Assembly (NCBI GenBank): GCA_965229095.1
Contig: OZ245855.1
Coordinates: 5,022,001 to 5,086,000 of the forward strand
DNA length: 64,000 nucleotides
Source: Taibaiella sp965229095
GTDB lineage: Bacteria; Bacteroidota; Bacteroidia; Chitinophagales; Chitinophagaceae
Reading direction: 5' to 3'
The position numbers were made by a program, and so were the translations under genes. Shown here in pieces: positions 58,476 to 64,000 of the stretch. How positions within the stretch are numbered: position 1 is the stretch's first letter; each line of letters starts with the position of its first letter. The notes beneath the pieces are model-generated. The model was not told the origin of the DNA and did no database searches. It saw nothing but the letters and a program-made list of their open reading frames with translations.

Positions 58476-58556
58476 ATAATATAAGGATCGCTATCGGCGG
58501 TGAAGTATATTTTTTTTCCTAAACTATAGGGGATGTATGGTTTTGGCTTGTCATAG

Positions 58557-58612
58557 TACTGTCAGGAAACGAGAAATTAATTGACAGTATCATCATTTTA
58601 TAAGTATCTTTA
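58557..58612 (+). promoter_or_regulatory. Promoter of the desaturase gene with an overlapping inverted repeat
   Basis: TTGACA (58581-58586) and TATCTTTA (58605-58612) look like -33 and -7 elements with an 18-base gap between them, about 60 bases before the ATG. An inverted repeat TACTGTCA (58557-58564) / TGACAGTA (58582-58589) overlaps the -33 region, as an operator would. No regulator is encoded next to it. Confidence 0.5.
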
Positions 58613-58672
58613 CCGCGTTCGCTTATTCATCTGTTTTAAATTTATTCATTACTCTTTTTTTAAAATTTTTAA

Positions 58673-59770
58673 ATGGCCTTATTTGATTATGTGCTGGAGT
58701 CGCCTTCGTATGGGTGGCAAGACGAGCAGGGCAACCTGGTGAAGCCCACGCCCAAACAGATTTTTAAAGAATTTTTCTCAAGGCTGAATATTTTTAAAAA
58801 TAAGAAAAACTGGATGACTTTTACCAGTTGGGTACAACTGTTCTGCCTGCTGCCTTTTCTCTTCGTTTTCTTCTTTTATGAATTTAACTGGTGGTTTATA
58901 GCGGCAGGTTTCCTGTACAGCATGATCCTGATGGGTACCCACGGTACGATATGGTATCATCGCTATTGCACCCACGGCGCTTATACTTTCAAAAATAAAT
59001 TCTGGCGTTTTGTGACCCAGCATCTGGTGATCAAGACAGTGTTTGAAGAGATCTATGCCGTATCTCACCATGTGCACCATGCCAAATCCGATGAGCCTGG
59101 CGATCCTTATAATGCCAGTGCGGGCTTCCTTTATTGCTTCCTGGCCGATGCCAACCATCAGCCGATCAACCGCAACCTTTCCGAAGAAGATTACCAGCGT
59201 GTAGTGCACCTGATGCGCCATACCGGTGTAAAACCCAATACTTACGAACAATATAAAAAATGGGGCAGTATCGATAGCCCGGGCCGCGTATTGTTGAGCT
59301 GGTTCCTGAACTGGGGCTTCTGGTTCGGCGCTTTCTACCTGATAGGACAATACCTGATGGGCGGACAAGGCATAGGCTTTGCCTGCGCTATATTCGGTTC
59401 TGCTTTTGTATGGACTGCCGGCGTACGTACCTTCAACTACGAAGGTCATGGCAAAGGAAAGGACAAACGTGTAGAAGGTATCGATCATAACCGCAAAGAC
59501 ATGTCGATTAACCAGGTATGGCCTGGTTATGTAGCCGGCGAATGGCACAACAATCATCATCTGTACCCGGCCAGCGCCCGTTCCGGGTTTCTTTCCTATC
59601 AACTGGACCTTGCTTATGTGTACGTGAAAGTGTTGCATATGATAGGCGGTGTGGAAACCTACCGTGATTCCAAAAAACAATTCCTGGAGCAATACCACTA
59701 TCCTTACCTGGCGCAAAAGAAAGCAATTGCCGAAAGTGAGAAAATGAAACTGAAAGAACAGAAAGCATAA
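58673..59770 (+). CDS. Acyl-CoA/fatty-acid desaturase
   Basis: This is a 365-residue membrane di-iron desaturase. The three His clusters are WYHRYCTHGAY (about 93-103), VSHHVHHAKSDEPGDP (about 129-144) and EWHNNHHLYPASARSGF (about 285-300), with four or more hydrophobic segments between. The pattern fits delta-9-like acyl desaturases that introduce a double bond to adjust membrane fluidity. Electron-donor genes (ferredoxin, reductase) are not adjacent. The upstream gap of about 200 bases carries an ordered promoter with an inverted repeat, suggesting regulated expression. A strong hairpin separates it from the bestrophin gene. Confidence 0.9.
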   Translation: MALFDYVLESPSYGWQDEQGNLVKPTPKQIFKEFFSRLNIFKNKKNWMTFTSWVQLFCLLPFLFVFFFYEFNWWFIAAGFLYSMILMGTHGTIWYHRYCTHGAYTFKNKFWRFVTQHLVIKTVFEEIYAVSHHVHHAKSDEPGDPYNASAGFLYCFLADANHQPINRNLSEEDYQRVVHLMRHTGVKPNTYEQYKKWGSIDSPGRVLLSWFLNWGFWFGAFYLIGQYLMGGQGIGFACAIFGSAFVWTAGVRTFNYEGHGKGKDKRVEGIDHNRKDMSINQVWPGYVAGEWHNNHHLYPASARSGFLSYQLDLAYVYVKVLHMIGGVETYRDSKKQFLEQYHYPYLAQKKAIAESEKMKLKEQKA

Positions 59771-59787
59771 GCTTATAGCATAACTAA

Positions 59788-59824
59788 AAAACGAAGTCCC
59801 GGCCATTCGCCGGGACTTCGTTTT
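59788..59824. terminator. Bidirectional hairpin terminator
   Basis: A 16-bp perfect stem (59788-59803 with 59809-59824) with a 5-base loop lies between convergent genes. Confidence 0.87.
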
Positions 59825-59838
59825 CAGGCTTGAACAGG

Positions 59839-60872
59839 TTACATCAGTATACCGTTTTTCGGTTGCACGGCTTTGGGGATATGTTGTTGCCCCAGCATTT
59901 GCAACAGGTCGATCTCTATGGTACGGCATAAGGAAAGCATGGGCACGTCATTAGGCAGGCCTTCAAACGGATTCTCTGAATAATCGCCTACCAATTCCAT
60001 GCAGACATAGATCCAGCTTACGATCACCACAAAAGGAACCGAAAGCCAGATGCCCCAGTTGCCCAGCTTGCTGAACTCGGACATCATGCCGAAGGGCAGC
60101 ATGAAAATAAAAAGGCAAACAAACGTAAAGCTCATATTGCCATACTGCCTGGGCAAAGGAAACTTCTTGATACGTTCGGCTTGTCCCTGGAAGCCATAAA
60201 AATCATTCAGTACTTTCTGCAATTCCATATGCCTGAAGTCGTCGATGATGTTCAAGGCCCTGAGCGAGGCCAGCTCTTCCGATTGTCTGTCGATGATCTG
60301 TGTCGCCGTATTTTCAAAATCGAACAGGTGCTTTATAGCTGCTTTCTCGATGTATTTATTGAGGTTGGTCCCAGTGAGCTCATCCTGGAACAAGCCGACC
60401 CCAAACTTGTCTTTCTGTCTTCTTCCAAAATCTCCGAAGCTACCCCTGAGGTTAACATGTTCCCAGGAGGTACTGACCAGCAGCTGGCTCCGGAGCGTAT
60501 AGATCCAGGCAATATGCCGGTAGATCAGTCTTTCCCTGATCTGGTATAGCGCTTCCTGCGACAGCGGTTGTTCGGCCGACAGGTTGGATACAAAATGCTT
60601 GATCATCGTGGACCATACCCTGCTGTTGTTTACAATACCACCCCATATCTTCCGGCCTTCCCAAAGCCGGTCGTAGGCCTGGTTGTTCTTGAAGCCTACA
60701 TAAAAAGCGCGGTACCGATCACCGACAGCGGCAGCCAGGGGATGGCAAATGCCCTTAAAGCGGTATAGTAATACAGGGTAGCCACTAAAAGGGCCCAAAG
60801 CGTGAGCCATACCAGGTGATGACCTGCAAACCGCATGATCCCTGTGAGCGTAACCGATTTCCTTACGATCAT
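59839..60872 (-). pseudogene. Bestrophin-family (UPF0187) channel gene with a frame break near its 5' end
   Basis: Bestrophin-like proteins form pentameric anion or cation channels in the inner membrane. Reading from the ATG at 60872 gives MIVRKSVTLTGIMRFAGHHL and on to LPLSVIGTALFM, then a TAG at 60698-60696. The other frame continues directly with FYVGFKNNQAYDRLWEGRKI and runs on intact to 59839. One added T in the AAAAA run (plus-strand 60702-60706) would rejoin the frames as GTALFYVGF, giving about 344 residues. A four-base loss is equally possible, because relatives have one more residue there. The intact remainder shows no decay, so this may be a sequencing indel rather than a true loss. 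Confidence 0.85.
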
Positions 60873-61052
60873 ATCCTTAAGATTTTGGTGTGAGGGCTTC
60901 TTTTAAAAGCCTGTTTTGTATAATTAAGGACAAGATAATTGATAATTTATGTAAAAGTAAGCTTCTCCGGAGACAGGACAGCCATTGGGGAAATAAAAGC
61001 GCTGCATGAGCTCAAGTAGTCTTGCGGCGCAGTATTTCCGTAATAGTGCCGT

Positions 61053-61100
61053 AAATAAACAAGGCCGGTCCATGCTAAGGGAACCGGCCTTTGTTTATTT
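61053..61100 (-). terminator. Terminator of the periplasmic-binding-fold gene
   Basis: AAATAAACAAGGCCGGT pairs with ACCGGCCTTTGTTTATTT (61053-61069 with 61083-61100) with one bulged base; it is 14 bases past the stop. Confidence 0.8.
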
Positions 61101-61114
61101 TTTATGTATTAAGG

Positions 61115-62416
61115 TTATTGTTGTTCAACCACGTAGCCACCATTCTGGTAGTGCATGATGTAGAGCTTGTTGTTTTCCAGGTAAAGGAAATCATTGTCTT
61201 TGGACCATGCCGGTTCGATCTCGTAACGGGTAAAAGGCGCTGCGCTCACATCGTTTATATCTTTGTTGAAAACAGTACCGTGTTGTTCCAGCAGGTTGCT
61301 GAACCAATACAGCGCCTCGTAGCCACGATACACCATTTCGGAGGGCGTACCGCCATAGGTAGTATTGTATTGCGTGGTAATGTACTTACCGGCGCCGGTA
61401 GTAGGATCATAAAAGAAAGGCGAAGTATAATGAATGCTTGAGGTCATGTAAGCGCCTTGTGTAAGTCCTCTCAGCGATTTCCAGGAAGGCATCCCGAATA
61501 TCTGGAATTGGTAGGCGCGGGGCATAGCTGCCAGGGTATTCAGTATCTGTTCTGTATTGCCTATATCCAGCGAGCTTACAAAAACGACATTCACCTTGTC
61601 GCTGTCAAAGATCCTGGAAAGGGTATCCACATTTAATTTGAACTTGGAGCAGTCGATAATGCTCAGGCTCTTTTCTTCGATCAATGCTTCCCGCAATTGG
61701 GTGTAGGCTTCTTTCTCTCCGCTTGTTTTATTGTTGTGGAAAATATACTTCGGATTTTTACCGTACTTTTTATCGGCATAGCTGATCAGCTGGTTAATAT
61801 GTGTTTTCAGTGTGGGCTGCAGTAAAATGAAATAGGGATTATCTTTCGTGTTGGCATCGGCGGGCGATAAGGCAGACACGAAGTTGACTTTATGTTTCTT
61901 GGCATAGCTGGCTACGGCAGGTATATCATTGGATTGCAGGAACCCGATAATAAGATCGGTGCTATCCATTTTTTTTCCGGTAGTCAGTTGGGCAATGTTA
62001 TCGGCTGGATCAGTAATGTCGTGGACATAGAGTTCCAGCTTCATGTTTTTGCCCTGCAAAGCTTGTGCAGCTATCGCCATACCTTCATAGAAATTGACCG
62101 CGGCCATCATATGTTCCGGCGTTTTTTTATACACGGCCTTACCGTTTTGCACCAGCGAATTCAGGTTGAGGGGCAACAGTACATCTATACGATACACCTC
62201 CTTTTTGATGCTGGCAGGATATTGCGGCTCCGTTCTTTTCTTAGGTTTTACTTCTTCTTTTTTGCTGATGCTTTTGCTCTTATCGGTATTGGTTTTCTTA
62301 ACGGGTTTCTTTTGTTCCTTCTTGAACACTTTCTTCCAGAACTGGGCATGGATGGGGGTTGAAGCCGTAATACTACAAGCTATAACCAGGGAAAAAATCT
62401 GAAAAAATTTCTTCAT
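61115..62416 (-). CDS. Secreted type-1 periplasmic-binding-fold protein
   Basis: This 433-residue protein starts at MKKFFQIFSL with a signal peptide (1-25, ending PIHAQ), then a strongly basic Lys-rich linker (about 26-65). The remaining ~360 residues read like a type 1 periplasmic-binding fold (KEVYRIDVLLPLNLNSLVQN, FYEGMAIAAQALQGKNMKLE, DLIIGFLQSNDIPAVASYA, VNVVFVSSLDIGNTEQILNT), as in branched-chain amino-acid receptors, the LppC group or Bacteroidota LysM-linked receptors. No LysM is seen here. No transporter genes are adjacent, so a sensing or scaffold role is as likely as transport. Confidence 0.78.
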   Translation of the reverse strand: MKKFFQIFSLVIACSITASTPIHAQFWKKVFKKEQKKPVKKTNTDKSKSISKKEEVKPKKRTEPQYPASIKKEVYRIDVLLPLNLNSLVQNGKAVYKKTPEHMMAAVNFYEGMAIAAQALQGKNMKLELYVHDITDPADNIAQLTTGKKMDSTDLIIGFLQSNDIPAVASYAKKHKVNFVSALSPADANTKDNPYFILLQPTLKTHINQLISYADKKYGKNPKYIFHNNKTSGEKEAYTQLREALIEEKSLSIIDCSKFKLNVDTLSRIFDSDKVNVVFVSSLDIGNTEQILNTLAAMPRAYQFQIFGMPSWKSLRGLTQGAYMTSSIHYTSPFFYDPTTGAGKYITTQYNTTYGGTPSEMVYRGYEALYWFSNLLEQHGTVFNKDINDVSAAPFTRYEIEPAWSKDNDFLYLENNKLYIMHYQNGGYVVEQQ

Positions 62417-62587
62417 AGACAAATTAAAAGCAGAGATATGCGGTATTTCTGTTTTCGTTAAGCTTTGAAAACGATAACAGAACTTACCGGGGTGAACTGC
62501 AAATCTAATTAAAACTGGAAAAAGGGCATTTTTTTTGCAATTTTTTTAGCGTTATGTTCCTGCCGGAAAAGCCAGGTACGCTTCGCT

Positions 62588-62619
62588 TTTGGTTATGCCT
62601 GCGATTCTTGCTATTTTCG
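62588..62619 (+). promoter_or_regulatory. Promoter of the DtxR-type gene, possible leaderless start
   Basis: TTTG (62588-62591) and TATTTTCG (62612-62619) with a 20-base spacer fit -33 and -7 elements. The ATG follows 4 bases later, so transcription would start at or near the ATG. Confidence 0.45.
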
Positions 62620-62623
62620 CCCC

Positions 62624-63301
62624 ATGCCTGAATTCAGCTTTACTGAGGAAAATTACCTTAAAGCCATATACTATCTGCAACAGGATAGTCCCAGCAAGGA
62701 TGTATCGGTAAATGATATTGCTGAAAAAATGAATACCCGGCCGGCTACCGTAACCGATATGCTGCGTAAGCTTTCGGATAAAAAGCTGATCCATTACGAA
62801 AAATACAAAAAGACACAACTGAGCAAGACCGGCATAGCAGTAGCTTTACAGATTGTAAGAAAGCACCGGCTATGGGAGGTCTTCCTGCATACCAAGCTTC
62901 ACTTTTCCTGGGACGAGGTGCATGAAGTGGCAGAAGAGCTGGAGCATATCCGTTCGGCAAAGCTGATCGAGCGCCTGGACGAGTTCCTGGAATTTCCCCG
63001 TTTTGATCCCCATGGCGATCCTATTCCCAATGCTGCCGGAGAGGTAAAGCCTGCTTCCAATACTAGCTTGTCGCAAACGGAAGCTGGTAAAAAACTAAAG
63101 CTGGTTGCCGTGAAAGATACCTCTACGGCCTTTCTGCAGCACCTGGAACGTTTTGGCCTGTACATAGGCGTAAGCATGGTAGTCGACGAGTTTCTGCCAT
63201 TTGACCATAGCGTGATGGTAAGCATCGACAAAGCGCCACCTGTAATGCTCTCCGATAAAATAGCGGCCAATCTGCTGGTGATCGAAACCGGTAAGAAATA
63301 A
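62624..63301 (+). CDS. Metal-dependent transcriptional regulator, DtxR/MntR family
   Basis: This 225-residue regulator has an N-terminal winged helix (FTEENYLKAIYYLQQDSPSK, VNDIAEKMNTRPATVTDMLR, KYKKTQLSKTGIAVALQIVR), a central metal-binding and dimerisation segment (HRLWEVFLHTKLHFSWDEVH, EVAEELEHI, DPHGDPIPNAAGE) and a C-terminal FeoA-like domain (about 150-222). The presence of the third domain fits iron- or manganese-sensing repressors of the DtxR/MntR group. No metal transporter is adjacent, so its targets lie elsewhere. The start codon is almost at the predicted transcription start. Confidence 0.9.
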   Translation: MPEFSFTEENYLKAIYYLQQDSPSKDVSVNDIAEKMNTRPATVTDMLRKLSDKKLIHYEKYKKTQLSKTGIAVALQIVRKHRLWEVFLHTKLHFSWDEVHEVAEELEHIRSAKLIERLDEFLEFPRFDPHGDPIPNAAGEVKPASNTSLSQTEAGKKLKLVAVKDTSTAFLQHLERFGLYIGVSMVVDEFLPFDHSVMVSIDKAPPVMLSDKIAANLLVIETGKK

Positions 63302-63315
63302 AACCAATAGTAAAA

Positions 63316-63987
63316 ATGATAAACACCGAAGCTTTCCATGAGCTTGTTGCCCGGTTGGAAAGAACCCATACTTCGCTGATTGCAGTCTCCAAGCTCAAAT
63401 CTGTTGACGATATTAAGGCTTTGTATGCCTTGGGGCAAAGGGATTTTGGCGAAAACTACGTACAGGAGCTCGTGGAGAAACAGGCGCAGCTTCCGGGAGA
63501 TATACGCTGGCATTTCATAGGGCACCTGCAGTCCAATAAAGTAAAATACATAGCGCCTTTTGTACACCTTATTCATGGTGTTGATAGCTTTAAATTGCTT
63601 ACCGAGATCAATAAACAGGGCGCGAGGCTGGGCAGGGTTATTCCTTGCCTGTTGCAATTATATATTGCCACCGAAGAAACCAAATTCGGGCTGGATGAGA
63701 AAGAAGCGATCGAGCTGCTGGAATATTATACCGCCCAACGACAAGCGCTAGCGCATATACGTATTGACGGAGTAATGGGTATGGCTTCTTTTACTGAAGA
63801 TAAAAGCAAGATAAGCGCCGAGTTCCGCAACCTGAAGGCAATAAGCCATGTGATCAGGCAAGGCTATTTCCTGGGCGAAGATCATTTCCGCATTTTGTCC
63901 ATGGGTATGAGCGGCGATTATGAGCTGGCCATAGCCGAAGGCAGCACGCATGTAAGGATCGGCAGCCTCCTGTTTGGAAACCGGTAA
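63316..63987 (+). CDS. YggS-family pyridoxal-phosphate-binding protein (PLP homeostasis)
   Basis: The 223-residue protein binds pyridoxal phosphate without a known enzymatic reaction and helps keep B6 and amino-acid pools balanced. The Lys-bearing AVSKLKSVDDI (about 25-35), FGENYVQELVEK, IRWHFIGHLQSNKVKYI, LQLYIATEETKFGLDEKEA, MGMASFTED, LSMGMSGDYELAIAEGSTHV and RIGSLLFG are the family signatures. It follows the metal regulator by 14 bases and is probably co-transcribed. In many bacteria it sits near cell-division genes; not so here. Confidence 0.93.
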   Translation: MINTEAFHELVARLERTHTSLIAVSKLKSVDDIKALYALGQRDFGENYVQELVEKQAQLPGDIRWHFIGHLQSNKVKYIAPFVHLIHGVDSFKLLTEINKQGARLGRVIPCLLQLYIATEETKFGLDEKEAIELLEYYTAQRQALAHIRIDGVMGMASFTEDKSKISAEFRNLKAISHVIRQGYFLGEDHFRILSMGMSGDYELAIAEGSTHVRIGSLLFGNR

Positions 63988-64000
63988 ACAGCAAAAAATA

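Noticed and set aside
58778..59929. A 383-residue minus-strand frame over the desaturase
   Set aside because: It is antisense to a gene with three intact His clusters, crosses the terminator, and has no motif.

Overview
The window is a stretch of chromosome from a Bacteroidota bacterium, most likely of the Chitinophagales/Chitinophagaceae. The evidence is: protein families largely confined to that phylum (DUF4270, DUF6089, DUF3822 beside rsmD, DUF4846, a GldA-like gliding ATPase, type IX secretion C-terminal domains); the gene order glycogen-synthase-like / DUF4270 / glmS divergent from panC; and repeated use of the Bacteroidota -7 promoter box TAnnTTTG with few Shine-Dalgarno sites. Base composition looks moderate (roughly half G+C, judged by eye) and coding density is high. 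No rRNA, tRNA, CRISPR array, prophage, transposase or integrase was recognised.

Layout. 1-2.3 kb: an AraC-type regulator cut by the left edge, divergent from an MFS exporter. 2.3-12.2 kb: a secreted M28 peptidase/glutaminyl-cyclase relative, then a rightward run purA, an acidic low-complexity protein, pabB, DUF1573, a UbiA-type prenyltransferase, recQ, a DUF4406 protein, a Gfo/Idh/MocA dehydrogenase and a TRIC-family channel. 12.2-14.8 kb: parAB and an MBL-fold hydrolase. 15-24 kb: fabD, a 241-bp tandem repeat, gldA, a zinc peptidase, kbl, a thiolase, two duplicated lipoproteins and a DUF4846 lipoprotein. 24-33.9 kb: tatA, an MltD-like transglycosylase, rpsT, rplS, rplT, rpmI, glmS, DUF4270, a short glycogen-synthase-like protein, panC and rpsP. 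34-48.6 kb: a type IX cargo protein, pyrE, a NUDIX hydrolase, coaD, a DUF2130 protein, a GNAT acetyltransferase, rsmD with DUF3822, a MATE exporter, phoH, a CrtI-like oxidoreductase, an MmcQ protein, a HAD phosphatase, DUF6089 and pdhB. 48.6-64 kb: a lipoprotein, 3-hydroxyacyl-CoA dehydrogenase, WbqC, rel/spoT, a minimal type IX cargo protein, a zinc-ribbon/TPR protein paired with a HELAH membrane protein, sppA, cdd, an acyl-CoA desaturase, a frameshifted bestrophin, a periplasmic-binding-fold protein, a DtxR-type regulator and a YggS-family protein.

Most genes are housekeeping (purine, pyrimidine, folate, CoA, fatty-acid, amino-sugar, translation, stringent response, chromosome partition). 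Convergent and tandem units are usually closed by long, near-perfect hairpins, and many units open with a TAnnTTTG box 20-50 bases before the start codon.

I found no clear new multi-gene system. The points most worth a second look are: the bestrophin gene with a frame break at a five-base homopolymer; an RsmD whose catalytic (N/D)PPY motif reads GPPY; the 241-bp tandem repeat; a TATCTAAT-type simple repeat that supplies the thiolase start codon; several unusually ordered promoters (back-to-back -7 boxes, a palindrome ahead of tatA, an inverted repeat at the desaturase promoter, possible leaderless starts); a type IX cargo protein that is little more than its sorting domain; and the zinc-ribbon/TPR + HELAH pair.
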